From Soonwooa sp032062245 (lineage in GTDB: Bacteria; Bacteroidota; Bacteroidia; Flavobacteriales; Weeksellaceae): 62,226 bases of DNA. The translations under genes were made by a program, and so were the position numbers. Under the pieces are notes generated by a model. That model was not told the origin of the DNA and ran no database searches. It saw nothing but the letters and a program-made list of their open reading frames with translations. The DNA is taken from positions 1 to 62,226 of the forward strand of contig NZ_DAMBQF010000012.1 in assembly GCF_032062245.1 (NCBI RefSeq), written 5' to 3'. Shown piece after piece: positions 52,092-62,204 of this stretch; position 1 is the stretch's first letter, and each line of letters begins with the position of its first letter.

Positions 52092-53102
52092 TTGAAACTG
52101 CTAAAATTCACATCCAAAGGCATCTATTGTGTTCCAGGGAAATTTTATATCGATCCTTGGCGACCTGTGGATTTAGCAGTCATCACGCATGGTCACGCTG
52201 ATCATGCACGAAGTGGCATGAAAAAATATCTGTGTCATCATTTTACAAAACCTATTTTGTATTCACGAATTGGTCGAAATATAGAATGTAAAAGTGTAGC
52301 CTATGGTGAAGTGATAAACATTAACGGCGTAAAAGTTTCTCTGCATCCGGCAGGACATATTATTGGTTCTGCACAAATTAGGATGGAATACAAAGGCTAT
52401 GTCTCCGTAATTTCTGGCGATTATAAAATTCAAAATGATGGACTTTCCACGCCTTTTGAAGCGGTAAAATGCAATGAATTTGTTACTGAAAGTACTTTCG
52501 GACTTCCCATTTACAATTGGCTTTCTGTTGAAGAGCAAGAAAATCAAATGAAAAATTGGGTAGAGCAAAATCGTAAAAATGGTAAAACCTCCGTATTCAT
52601 CGGTTATTCATTGGGAAAATCGCAGCGAATTATGAAAGCTTTGGAAGGTTTGGGTGAGCTGAATGTTCATTATTCTATCGCGAAACTAAATGAAGCGTAT
52701 GAAAGTGTGGGAGTAAAACTTCCAGATTACAACACCATTGATTTGAGTGACGATAAAAAGCATTTGGATGGAAAAATTATTCTGTTACCGCCCGCATTGG
52801 TCGACAATCCAGCGATGAAGAAAATACCGAATATGGCGTACGCTATTTGTTCGGGTTGGATGCAAATTCGTGGTGCTCGAAGATGGCGCAGTGCAGATGC
52901 AGGTTTTGCGATTAGCGATCATGCAGATTGGCAAGGCTTATTAACAGCAATAAAAGCGACTGAAGCCCAAAAAGTGTACGTAACTCACGGTCAGACCGCT
53001 GTTTTTTCTAAATATTTAAATGAAATAGGTATCTACTCCGAAGAGGTAAAAACCGAATACGGCGATGATGAAGAAAAAACGGAAATCGATGAAGCACTGT
53101 AA
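52092..53102 (+). CDS. Ligase-associated DNA exonuclease (metallo-beta-lactamase fold)
   Basis: A 336-residue beta-CASP-like nuclease of the DNA ligase-associated set. The metal motif is VITHGHADHARSGM; further blocks are PAGHIIGSAQIRMEYKG, ISGDYKIQNDGLSTPFE, TESTFGLPIY, FIGYSLGKSQRI and FAISDHADWQGL. Such proteins process DNA ends, probably with the ligase and helicase that follow. It begins with TTG one base after the SDR stop, which ties the DNA-repair genes to the oxidative-stress genes in one unit. Confidence 0.94.
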   Translation: MKLLKFTSKGIYCVPGKFYIDPWRPVDLAVITHGHADHARSGMKKYLCHHFTKPILYSRIGRNIECKSVAYGEVININGVKVSLHPAGHIIGSAQIRMEYKGYVSVISGDYKIQNDGLSTPFEAVKCNEFVTESTFGLPIYNWLSVEEQENQMKNWVEQNRKNGKTSVFIGYSLGKSQRIMKALEGLGELNVHYSIAKLNEAYESVGVKLPDYNTIDLSDDKKHLDGKIILLPPALVDNPAMKKIPNMAYAICSGWMQIRGARRWRSADAGFAISDHADWQGLLTAIKATEAQKVYVTHGQTAVFSKYLNEIGIYSEEVKTEYGDDEEKTEIDEAL

Positions 53103-53119
53103 TTGTTTTTAAATAGTAA

Positions 53120-54700
53120 ATGAAAGATTTCGCCACATTAATCAATGCACTCGACAGCACCAACAAAACTTCTTTGAAACAAGAAGCGATTATCGAGTTT
53201 CTAAAAGTGGCGTCTTCAAGAGATAAAATGTGGTTTTTAGCCTTATTTACAGGCAAAAAACCTAAACGAAATATCAATTCTAGTTTTATGAAAATTTGGG
53301 CAATGGAAGTAGCTCAGATTCCCGAATGGCTCTTCGTAGAAAGCTATTCTAGCGTTGGCGATTTGGGAGAAACCATTTCTTTAATACTTCCACCTCCTAA
53401 AAAAAGTATCGAAATTTCTTTATCCGATTGGATGCAAAAAATTATTGATTTAAAAGACAAAACCGACGAAGAAAAGAAAGAATTTGTGCTTAACGCTTGG
53501 GATAGTTTGGATAATGTGGAGCGTTTTATTTTCAATAAATTATTGGGCGGAAGTTTTCGCATTGGGGTTTCTTCGAAAGCATTGATTAATACCTTAGCGA
53601 AATTTTACAAGATGGATCCCAGTGCCGTTGCACACAGCATTATGGGACATTGGAAACCCGAAGAAGTTGATTTTGAAAGTCTGATAAAGGGTGAATATAC
53701 AGACACTAATTTGTCCAAACCTTATCCGTTTTGTTTGGCGTATGCCTTAGAAAAAGAACTTCAAGATTTGGGCGCTACCGAAGATTGGTTGGTAGAATAC
53801 AAGTGGGACGGCATTCGTGGACAATTTATTAAACGAGATGGCGAAGTTTTTATTTGGTCTCGTGGCGAGGAATTGGTCACCGATCATTTTCCTGAAATTA
53901 GAGACGAATTACTTCAATGGAAAGGGAATTTTGTGATTGATGGCGAAATTTTAGCGTTTAAAGACCATCGAGTTCTAAATTTCAATGAACTTCAAAAAAG
54001 ATTGAATCGCAAAAATTTAAGCAAAAAAATGCTGGACGAAATTCCAATCGTGGTTTTTACTTATGATTTATTAGAATTTGAAAATGAAGATTTTCGAGAT
54101 CACTCAATGAAAGAGAGGCGTTTTCAACTTCAAAAAGTATTGGAAATGAATCCTTCAGAAAAGATTAAAATTTCCGAAGAAATTGTTTTTGAAAACTGGA
54201 ATCAACTTCCTGACATTCGTGAAAACGCGCGCGAAATCAACAGCGAAGGTTTGATGCTGAAAAATTACCATTCTCCGTACCACACTGGTCGCAAAAAAGG
54301 CGATTGGTGGAAATGGAAAATTGATCCATTAACGCTGGATGCGGTATTGATTTATGCTCAAAAAGGTAGTGGACGACGAAGTGGATATTATACAGATTAT
54401 ACTTTTGCAGTAAAAAAAGAAGGTAAATTAGTAACTATCGCCAAAGCCTATTCTGGTTTAACAGATAAAGAAATCCAAGAAGTAAGCAAATTTATATCTA
54501 AAAATGTAGTTGAAAAATTCGGTCCCGTAAGAACGGTAAAACCTGAATTGGTTTTTGAACTGGCTTTTGAAGGAATTGGTTTTAGCAGCAGACACAAATC
54601 TGGTGTAGCATTGCGTTTTCCAAGAATTTTGCGCTGGCGAAAAGACAAAAAAGTGGATGAAATAGACGATATTGAAGATATTAAAAAATTAATTGTTTGA
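53120..54700 (+). CDS. ATP-dependent DNA ligase
   Basis: A 526-residue ligase of the bacterial LigC/cisplatin-response type. The adenylated lysine is Lys228 in VEYKWDGIRGQF. Other motifs are RGEELVTDHFPEI (motif Ia-III region), FVIDGEILAF (motif III), EGLMLKNYHSPYHTGRKKGDWWKWKID (motifs IV-V) and the OB-fold RFPRILRWRKDK. An N-terminal helical DNA-binding domain (about 1-200) precedes it. It acts on nicks in repair, separate from the replicative NAD ligase. Its end overlaps the helicase start. Confidence 0.96.
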   Translation: MKDFATLINALDSTNKTSLKQEAIIEFLKVASSRDKMWFLALFTGKKPKRNINSSFMKIWAMEVAQIPEWLFVESYSSVGDLGETISLILPPPKKSIEISLSDWMQKIIDLKDKTDEEKKEFVLNAWDSLDNVERFIFNKLLGGSFRIGVSSKALINTLAKFYKMDPSAVAHSIMGHWKPEEVDFESLIKGEYTDTNLSKPYPFCLAYALEKELQDLGATEDWLVEYKWDGIRGQFIKRDGEVFIWSRGEELVTDHFPEIRDELLQWKGNFVIDGEILAFKDHRVLNFNELQKRLNRKNLSKKMLDEIPIVVFTYDLLEFENEDFRDHSMKERRFQLQKVLEMNPSEKIKISEEIVFENWNQLPDIRENAREINSEGLMLKNYHSPYHTGRKKGDWWKWKIDPLTLDAVLIYAQKGSGRRSGYYTDYTFAVKKEGKLVTIAKAYSGLTDKEIQEVSKFISKNVVEKFGPVRTVKPELVFELAFEGIGFSSRHKSGVALRFPRILRWRKDKKVDEIDDIEDIKKLIV

Positions 54701-57159
54701 CCGATACATTCGAAAACTCCGAAGGTTACCAAATCGTTCAAAAATGGATGAACGATAAAGGTATGAAAGCTTTTTCTTTTCAGAATGAAGTTTGGCAACG
54801 TTTTTCCAACGGTTATTCTGGAATGGTGATTGCACCAACGGGTTTTGGGAAAACCTATTCTCTATTTTTAGCTGTAATTATTGATTTTTTTAATCATCCC
54901 GAGAAATACAAAAATGGTTTAAAATTACTTTGGATTACGCCTTTGCGTTCCCTTGCAAAAGATTTGGCGAGAGCCATGCAACAAGCAGTTGATGAGATTG
55001 GCTTGGATTGGGTGGTAGAAGTTCGCAACGGCGATACGGATGCAAAACACAAAACTCGACAAACCAAAAATATGCCCGATGTACTTTTGGTAACTCCCGA
55101 AAGTTTGCATCTGCTTTTGGCTCAGAAAAACCACGAAAGATTTTTCAAAAATCTGCAATCTGTTGTTGTAGACGAATGGCATGAATTGTTGAGCACCAAA
55201 CGTGGCGTGATGACAGAGTTGGCTTTGGCGGTTCTGAAATATCAACAACCAAAAGTAAAAATTTGGGGAATTACAGCCACCATCGGAAATTTGGATCAAG
55301 CTTTGGAGGTTTTAATTCCGGATGCTAAAAAAAGAACAAAAGTTGTCGCCAAAGAACAGAAAAAAATAGAAATTCTTTCAGTGTATCCTCCAGAAGTAGA
55401 GATTTTGCCTTGGGCAGGACATTTGGGCGGAAAATTAGTTCAGGAAGTCGTTCCTATCATTTTAAAAAGTAAGTCAACATTAATTTTTACCAATACGCGA
55501 AGTCAAAGCGAAATGTGGTACCAGTTATTGCTGGAAGCCTATCCTGATTTTGCGGGACAAATTGCGTTGCATCACAGTTCTATCGATGCGAATTTACGTC
55601 AGTGGGTAGAAGAAAACTTAAGTTCTGGTTTGTTAAAAGCAGTGGTTTCTACCTCATCATTGGATTTGGGTGTCGATTTTAAACCTGTAGACACCGTCAT
55701 CCAAATTGGTTCCAGCAAAGGCGTTGCACGTTTTATGCAAAGAGCAGGACGAAGCGGACATTCACCGTTTGAAACTTCCAAAATCTATTTTGTACCCACG
55801 CATTCCTTGGAACTGATAGAAGCTTCGGCTTTAAAAGAAGCCGTGAAAAATAAGGTGATAGAAAGCAGAGAACCTTTCGTATTGGCGTACGATGTTTTGG
55901 TGCAATTTCTGGTAACTTTGGCTTTGGGCGGCGGTTTTTATCCAGACGAAATTTATCCTGTTATTAAAAATACCTATGCTTATTCTGAAATTACAGACGA
56001 GGAATGGCAATGGTGCATTTACTTCATCACACAGGGCGGAAAAACTGGGAAAAATTACGAAGAATTTCACAAAGTGGTGAAGCAAGAAGACGGAAAATTA
56101 GTTGTTGAAAAACGTAAAATAGGCATGCTTCACCGTATGAACATTGGAGCAATAGTTAGCGATTCTATGTTGAGGGTAAAATTTTTGTCGGGCGGCTACA
56201 TCGGCATGATTGAAGAATATTTTATCTCCAAATTGCATAAAGGTGACAAATTTGTTTTAGCAGGACGCGTGTTAGAATATACGATGCTAAAAGATATGAC
56301 GGTCTACGTAAAATCCTCCAGTGGAAAAGCTATTACCCCCAGTTGGCTTGGCGGAAGATTGCCTTTGTCCTCCAATTTAAGTTTCTTTTTGAGGAAAAAA
56401 TTGGCAGAATCATTATCTCCAAATTCTCGTGAAAAAGAACTGAAATTTTTACATCCACTTTTAGCAAATCAAAATGAAAATTCACACATCCCTAAAGAAG
56501 ATGAATTTTTGGTGGAACGCATCAAAACACGAGAAGGTTATCATTTGTTTTTTTACCCTTTCGAAGGGCGTTTGGTGCATGAAGTGATGGCGGCATTACT
56601 GGCATTTCGAATTTCAAAATTATATCCTATCAGTTTTTCGATGGCGATGAACGATTATGGTTTCGAACTTTTTTCGGATAAAGAAATTAAATTGACAGAA
56701 GAAGAATTACACCACATTTTATCGAAAGATAACTTGATGCAAGATGTTGTTGCCAGCGTGAATGCGACGGAAATGGCTCGCAGAAAATTTAGAGATATTG
56801 CCGTGATTTCGGGAATGGTGGTGCAAACTATGCCTGGAAGACAAGTTAACAATAAATCTTTGCAGGCTTCATCGGGCATTATTTTTTCGGTTTTGGAAGA
56901 TTATGATCCTCAAAATTTACTATTGAGACAAGCCTACACCGAAGTTTTTAACCAGCAATTGGAAGAACAAAGACTAACTGCTGCTTTTGACCGCATTGCT
57001 AAAAGTAAAATCATTTACGTAAATTCGGATCGCTTTACGCCCTTAAGTTTCCCGATAAAAGTGGACAGTTTGCGACAATCGCTTTCCAGCGAGGATTTGG
57101 GCACAAGAATTAGAAAAATGCAGGAAGCCAATATGAAGAAAAAAACCAAACGAAAATGA
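54697..57159 (+). CDS. Ligase-associated DNA damage response DExH helicase (Lhr-like)
   Basis: An 820-residue superfamily 2 helicase with Lhr core. Walker A is APTGFGKT (46-53), motif II is DEWH (159-162), motif III GITATIG, motif V STSSLDLGVDF and motif VI QRAGRSGHSP. The C-terminal Lhr winged-helix and beta-sheet region follows. It is the standard partner of the ATP-dependent ligase and exonuclease in this repair set. TTG start overlaps the ligase stop; its end overlaps the PdeM start. Confidence 0.95.
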   Translation: MTDTFENSEGYQIVQKWMNDKGMKAFSFQNEVWQRFSNGYSGMVIAPTGFGKTYSLFLAVIIDFFNHPEKYKNGLKLLWITPLRSLAKDLARAMQQAVDEIGLDWVVEVRNGDTDAKHKTRQTKNMPDVLLVTPESLHLLLAQKNHERFFKNLQSVVVDEWHELLSTKRGVMTELALAVLKYQQPKVKIWGITATIGNLDQALEVLIPDAKKRTKVVAKEQKKIEILSVYPPEVEILPWAGHLGGKLVQEVVPIILKSKSTLIFTNTRSQSEMWYQLLLEAYPDFAGQIALHHSSIDANLRQWVEENLSSGLLKAVVSTSSLDLGVDFKPVDTVIQIGSSKGVARFMQRAGRSGHSPFETSKIYFVPTHSLELIEASALKEAVKNKVIESREPFVLAYDVLVQFLVTLALGGGFYPDEIYPVIKNTYAYSEITDEEWQWCIYFITQGGKTGKNYEEFHKVVKQEDGKLVVEKRKIGMLHRMNIGAIVSDSMLRVKFLSGGYIGMIEEYFISKLHKGDKFVLAGRVLEYTMLKDMTVYVKSSSGKAITPSWLGGRLPLSSNLSFFLRKKLAESLSPNSREKELKFLHPLLANQNENSHIPKEDEFLVERIKTREGYHLFFYPFEGRLVHEVMAALLAFRISKLYPISFSMAMNDYGFELFSDKEIKLTEEELHHILSKDNLMQDVVASVNATEMARRKFRDIAVISGMVVQTMPGRQVNNKSLQASSGIIFSVLEDYDPQNLLLRQAYTEVFNQQLEEQRLTAAFDRIAKSKIIYVNSDRFTPLSFPIKVDSLRQSLSSEDLGTRIRKMQEANMKKKTKRK

Positions 57160-57803
57160 TCTTAGCAGAGAAAACGATTGTCTTACGGCAACACACTTTT
57201 GTTTTGACCAATCAGCGTGCGCTGTTTTGGAAAGAAGCAAAATCTTTGGTTTTATCGGATTTGCATTTAGGAAAAACGGCTCATTTCAGAAAAAATGGCA
57301 TCGCTTTACCCTCCGAAATCATTGAGAAGGACTTGCAACGTTTGTCGGATTTAACACTTCATTTTCAACCTCAGAAACTGATCATTGTCGGTGATTTTAT
57401 TCATGCTGGAAAAAACTCGGAATTCAATTTATTTTCTGAATGGAAATCCCAGTTTCCAGATTTAAAAATTATTTTGGTAAAAGGCAATCACGACCGAATA
57501 TCAAAAGATAAATTGTATGAAATAGGCGTTACGGAAATTTGTGAATTTCATGCCGAAGCTCATTTTATTTTCTCCCATGAAGAAGTTGAATCGAAAGAAA
57601 AATTTACTATCTCTGGCCACATTCACCCTGGAATTCAAATGAAAACACCCGTAGGAAGATATGTTAAATTTCCAAGTTTTGTTGTTACCAATTCTCAGTT
57701 AATTTTACCAGCATTTAGTTCTTTTACGGGTTTAGATACCAGAAATCATCCCGAAAAATCCAGTTTTTACTTTTTTACGGAAGAAGGAATTTATGAACTT
57801 TAA
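57156..57803 (+). CDS. pdeM: Ligase-associated DNA damage response endonuclease PdeM
   Basis: A 215-residue metallophosphoesterase. Metal-binding motifs occur in order: DLHLGKTAHFRKNG, IIVGDFIHAGKNSEFN, VKGNHDRI, HEEVESKEKFTISGHIHPG. It is the usual fourth member of the exonuclease-ligase-helicase repair set. It starts with ATG overlapping the helicase TGA by four bases. Its stop converges on the heme oxygenase pseudogene, overlapping by four bases. Confidence 0.94.
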   Translation: MILAEKTIVLRQHTFVLTNQRALFWKEAKSLVLSDLHLGKTAHFRKNGIALPSEIIEKDLQRLSDLTLHFQPQKLIIVGDFIHAGKNSEFNLFSEWKSQFPDLKIILVKGNHDRISKDKLYEIGVTEICEFHAEAHFIFSHEEVESKEKFTISGHIHPGIQMKTPVGRYVKFPSFVVTNSQLILPAFSSFTGLDTRNHPEKSSFYFFTEEGIYEL

Positions 57804-58354
57804 ATTTCGTAATTAATTAGTTCTGCATATGCTCTTTCTGCACCTTTTAAAACTTCTGGATAATTTTCTTCGTGGAAATATGTGTTTAAAGCAAGGATAA
57901 ATTCTTTCCAAAATTCGGAAATAGCTTGGTTGTACATTCCGAAATAATGAAAATCTATACCTTCAAAATTTGGATTTTTTTCAAGATTTTTTTTGATAAC
58001 ATTTCCGCCTAAAGATGCGCCATCAATCACGTATAACATTCCGATGGCTTCGGCTTAGGAGTTGATATTTTCTACTTCAAGATTTTGTTGCAAATTAATT
58101 CCTAAAAGGTCAGCATCTATTTCTATTAAAGGAAGTTTTGAACGTAGATTTTGTCTGATTTTATTTTTAAAATCGTCCGAGATTGCTGCATTAATCTTGA
58201 TTTCATAATTTAATAAAAATTGATAATTTAGAGCTATAAGGCATTTGTAATCGTCTAAAGAATATGCTTTTTCAAAGATTTTTTTAGAATTGAATTTTTC
58301 TTCCAGCAAATCATGTTGATGTCTGGTATTTTGTTTTAGATAATCTGAAAGCAT
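57800..58354 (-). pseudogene. Heme oxygenase (BphO type) interrupted by an in-frame stop
   Basis: Two reading segments in the same frame form one protein of about 184 residues. The N-terminal half has LKQNTRHQHDLLEEKF, with the likely proximal heme His. The C-terminal half has AEAIGMLYVIDGASLGGNVI, the conserved distal helix. They are separated by a TAA at 58055-58057 inside the sequence Ile-Asn-Ser-stop-Ala-Glu-Ala. No frameshift is involved, so a single base change (for example GAA to TAA) explains it. The gene directly follows the phytochrome gene and should supply biliverdin. As read, the product would be truncated before its distal helix. Confidence 0.82.
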
Positions 58355-58356
58355 TT

Positions 58357-60561
58357 TTATTTTTTAAATTGTATGGTAAAAGTTACTCCTGGAGCATCAT
58401 GATGGTTTTCATAACTTAGTTTCCCTTGCAAACGTTCCATAATTCGATAGACAATATTCAGTCCAACCCCGTTTCCGTAGAAAGATTTTGCGTTTTCCAT
58501 TCTTTTAAAAATTTTAAACATTTGGCTCTTATCTTTTTCGGGAATTCCGATACCATTATCAGAAACAGAGTACACAACATAATCACCAATATCCTTGGAA
58601 TCTATTGTAACAACGGGAAATTCTTCTTTAGACGAATATTTAATAGCATTGTTTATGATGTTAAGAAAAACTTGATACGCCAAAGTTTGATCGGCTGTAA
58701 TATCGATACAACGGCCTATTTCAACTTTCGTATTGGGATTTCCGTACACAATTTGCGATTCTTCAACTATCCTTTCAATCAAAGATTGCATGTAGATTTT
58801 TTGTAATCCTAATTCTACCGATTTTGCTCGGCTTAAATTGAGGACATCCCGCATCAAAGTTTCCATATTATGAATTTGATCAAGAACATTCTTTAGTTTT
58901 TTAGAATTGGCTTCTGTATTACCATCTAATAACTTTCTTTCCAGCATTTGGAGGTTAAGTTTCATGACAGTTAAAGGCGTTCCTAAATCGTGAGAAATGG
59001 TATATGAAAAACTGTCTAATTCTTCGTTAACTGCCAAAAGATCGTCGTTTAATTGTTTTATTTTCGTATAATGGTCGTACGATATTTCAAAAATTAATGT
59101 GAGAAGTTTGGTAATGGTTTTTCGGTATTTTTCGCTCCAAATTCTGGATTTCCCTTTGCTTTCTTCAATAAATATTTTGAATGATTTTCGAGGCGAAACT
59201 TCTAATTCTTCCTGACCGTTTTTCAGAATTTTCTCGTACTGTTTTTCAGGATTTCCTGCCCAATGTATAGTTTCTTTAAATTCTTTTCTAAACCAAATAA
59301 TATATTTTTGAGTTTCTCTGTTAATTTCTGCAATTGCTAAACCTGCGAAGGACGTATCATCACCCATAATCTCAGGGTGATTTTTTGCAAAACTCTCATC
59401 ATAAATTACTTTATCGTTATCCTCTAAATACGCTTTGTAATGCTCTATAATTTTTAAAACTAAAGCGTTGGGCGGCGTGTTCCCGCTAGAAAATACTTCA
59501 GTATCAATTACAAAAGCAATTCCATCTGCGTCGGCGTAATTAGAGAAGTTATTCAGATTTTGAATGATACCATCTGTAAGTACAGGTGCATTGGATAAAC
59601 TTTTTTTGAGTTTGGAGATTTTTTGATCAATCTCGACACTAAAATCCACCATTTCTGCAGACGAAATATTGCTGTAAACTTTCGCTGCCCATTTGGTAAC
59701 AATCTCTGCTTTTATCCTATTGCGAAGATCAATGTGTTGTGGCAACGTATTTTGACAAGTTACCAAGCCCCACAACTTTCCATTGACAATAATTGAGGTC
59801 GAAAAACTAGATCTTACCCCAGCATTTCTTAAATATTGCCCATGAATAGGCGACATTGCACGTGCATCGGCAAAACTTAGGTCTAAATCTTCGACGCTGG
59901 AAATCACGGGAACAGGCTGTGCATCAATATCACTGAAAATTCTTCTCGTTTTTGTTAAATACAGTGCTCTTGCTTGTTTCGGAATATCATCTTCGGGATA
60001 ATGAAGATTGAGAAAACCTTCCATGTTATTTTTTACACTTTCAGCAACTACCTTACCAGAGCCATCTTCCAAGAATTTATAAATCATTACGCGATCGTAA
60101 TTGATGTATTCGCTAATATTTATAGCAAGTTTATTCCATACAAGAGATTCTTCCTTCAATTGAGAATAGCCTTCAAAATCGATGTATTCTAACTCATTAG
60201 AGTAATCTACATTGTAGCATTTTTCCAATTCTAGAATAGCGTAAGATGCATGGGATTTTATGGTAAGATAGTATTTTGATCCTAAAATGTCAATAATACT
60301 TAACTGAGAATTAACTGCAGCATCTTTAGCAACAAACTTTTTATAAACCTCAGAATTTGCTAAAAACGAAATAATAGAATTAAAAGTTTCAATAGGCGAA
60401 CCTAGTGGAATCGTATCTACTTGAAATAAATCTAGAATATTTTGGCTGTAAAACTGTACATGAAATTGCTCATCAAGACCGATTAAGAAACTAAAGTTTT
60501 GAATTTTTCCTGGAATTCTAATAGGCTCGTCCGAGCATTGGTTGTAAACTTTCATTATCAT
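58357..60561 (-). CDS. bphP: Bacteriophytochrome histidine kinase
   Basis: A 734-residue red/far-red photoreceptor kinase with PAS-GAF-PHY-HisKA-HATPase_c order. The chromophore Cys is Cys9 in QCSDEPIRIPGKIQ. GAF shows DDIPKQARALY and SPIHGQYLRNAGV (His and Tyr near biliverdin), PHY shows PRKSFKIFIEE. The phospho-acceptor is His524 in SHDLGTPLTV; N-box NIINNAIKYS, then DNGIGIPE and GNGVGLNIV follow. It binds biliverdin made by a heme oxygenase; the adjacent candidate gene is interrupted. No response regulator gene is next to it. Confidence 0.95.
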   Translation of the reverse strand: MIMKVYNQCSDEPIRIPGKIQNFSFLIGLDEQFHVQFYSQNILDLFQVDTIPLGSPIETFNSIISFLANSEVYKKFVAKDAAVNSQLSIIDILGSKYYLTIKSHASYAILELEKCYNVDYSNELEYIDFEGYSQLKEESLVWNKLAINISEYINYDRVMIYKFLEDGSGKVVAESVKNNMEGFLNLHYPEDDIPKQARALYLTKTRRIFSDIDAQPVPVISSVEDLDLSFADARAMSPIHGQYLRNAGVRSSFSTSIIVNGKLWGLVTCQNTLPQHIDLRNRIKAEIVTKWAAKVYSNISSAEMVDFSVEIDQKISKLKKSLSNAPVLTDGIIQNLNNFSNYADADGIAFVIDTEVFSSGNTPPNALVLKIIEHYKAYLEDNDKVIYDESFAKNHPEIMGDDTSFAGLAIAEINRETQKYIIWFRKEFKETIHWAGNPEKQYEKILKNGQEELEVSPRKSFKIFIEESKGKSRIWSEKYRKTITKLLTLIFEISYDHYTKIKQLNDDLLAVNEELDSFSYTISHDLGTPLTVMKLNLQMLERKLLDGNTEANSKKLKNVLDQIHNMETLMRDVLNLSRAKSVELGLQKIYMQSLIERIVEESQIVYGNPNTKVEIGRCIDITADQTLAYQVFLNIINNAIKYSSKEEFPVVTIDSKDIGDYVVYSVSDNGIGIPEKDKSQMFKIFKRMENAKSFYGNGVGLNIVYRIMERLQGKLSYENHHDAPGVTFTIQFKK

Positions 60562-60696
60562 TTTAGGAAAAAAACAATATCTCCATTTGCATATATAGTT
60601 ATTTTTATTGTAATATGCTAGTTTTATCTAATTATATCTATTCTGCAAATAGGTTATTATTTTACTTTTACATTCAAAATCACATTCTAAAACCAC

Positions 60697-61902
60697 CTAT
60701 CTACCGAATGAAAAATATTTATCTAAAGGGTGCTTTTTCTTTTGCAACCAGTACGAAAGCATTTCCATACCTGTAACTGAAAATGTGATGCCGTTGCCAC
60801 CAAATCCGAGTACGAAATAGGAGTTTTTAAAATCTTGGTGTTCCCCAATATAGGGCAAACCATCCTTGGTTGAACCAAAAGTTCCTGCCCAAGAAAAATC
60901 TTCCCTAAACTCGAAAGAAGGGAAATTACGCTCAAATTTTTTAGTCAGAATTTTTGACTTCTTGGTGATTAAAGAGTCTCTTAATTCAGGTTTATAAAAT
61001 TCCTCGTCTTCACCGCCAATTAACATTCGATGATCGTCGGTTGTGCGCATATAGAGGTAAGGTTCGTCGGTGTTCCAGAGGAGTACATCTTTGTACGCAT
61101 TCGTTAGTTTTTCATCCACTTCAGAAACGATGGCAAAAGTGCTCAGCAAATCCACAAACTTTTCCTTGATTAGACTTGTACTTTCATAACCAACGCAGTA
61201 CACAATTTTATTTGCAATGATTGTCGCGCCAGAACTAAGGGTAACGATATTTTTTCCTTTATGATATTTCACAGATTTCATTTCGGTTTTATCGAACACT
61301 TGTAGGCCTTTTCTAACGTTGAATGCTAAAAGTTCGTGCACCAACTGAAAAGCATCTACGCTGGCTCCCTGCTCTGAAAGGATTCCGCCATGGGAAGTTG
61401 GAATTTTAAACTTGGTTTCAATTTCCTTCTCTTCCAACCATTTAACACCAAAACCTGCTTCTTTTCTGGCTTCATATTCTTTTTGTAACCAAGAAATGTC
61501 TTTTTTAAACGAGGCAAAATACAGAGATTGCTTCTTTCGAAAACCTGCTTTTGATTTTATTTGAATGCAGATTTTTTCAAGTTGATCAATGGCATCGGAG
61601 CAGGCTTTATAACATAATTCGGCTCCTGCTTTACCAATCATTTCTGATAATTTGAACAAGGGAACATCAATCTCATACTGCAACATGGATGTAGTTGCGG
61701 ACGAACTTCCGTTGGCGATTTCGCGCTTGTCAATCAGGATGGTATTTTTGCCATCCGATATGCATTGATGGGCTATCAGACTTCCCGTAATTCCGCCACC
61801 TATGACCAATATTTCACATTCTTTGTTCTCATGTAGAGAGGGATAGGAATTGATGATACCGTTTTTTATCATCCAGAAAGGTTCATTCGACTTGAGATCC
61901 AT
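60697..61902 (-). CDS. FAD-dependent oxidoreductase (DAO family)
   Basis: A 401-residue flavoenzyme of the glycine/D-amino acid oxidase family. The dinucleotide-binding start is EILVIGGGITGSLIAHQC with IDKREIANGSSSATTSML. The C-terminal FAD block is TKDGLPYIGEHQDFKNSYFVLGFGGNGITFSVTGMEML. Substrate is unknown; the family includes amine, sarcosine and amino acid oxidases, and many produce hydrogen peroxide, which would fit the nearby catalase. It stands upstream of bphP on the same strand, 135 bases away. Confidence 0.9.
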   Translation of the reverse strand: MDLKSNEPFWMIKNGIINSYPSLHENKECEILVIGGGITGSLIAHQCISDGKNTILIDKREIANGSSSATTSMLQYEIDVPLFKLSEMIGKAGAELCYKACSDAIDQLEKICIQIKSKAGFRKKQSLYFASFKKDISWLQKEYEARKEAGFGVKWLEEKEIETKFKIPTSHGGILSEQGASVDAFQLVHELLAFNVRKGLQVFDKTEMKSVKYHKGKNIVTLSSGATIIANKIVYCVGYESTSLIKEKFVDLLSTFAIVSEVDEKLTNAYKDVLLWNTDEPYLYMRTTDDHRMLIGGEDEEFYKPELRDSLITKKSKILTKKFERNFPSFEFREDFSWAGTFGSTKDGLPYIGEHQDFKNSYFVLGFGGNGITFSVTGMEMLSYWLQKKKHPLDKYFSFGR

Positions 61903-62204
61903 AAGGCGTAAAATTAATGATTAAGGTATGCTTTAAATTTTTTTAAATGTAATGAATTTTTGAATAGGTTGTAATCGTTTTTTATGATCATTAATGTGCC
62001 GACTAAATTTTATTATCGGATTTTTTTTAAAAGGTTAGATAGAAACTTAAATTTAGATAATAGTGTACCGCTTTTTTATAATTCAACATTTTTAACGATC
62101 ATTAATAAACGGTTTTTTAGATTCTGCATTGAAAAGTAACCGACACAAAATAAACAATTAATAAATCTTATACCCGTAGTGCATTATAAAAAAGGTTACT
62201 CATA

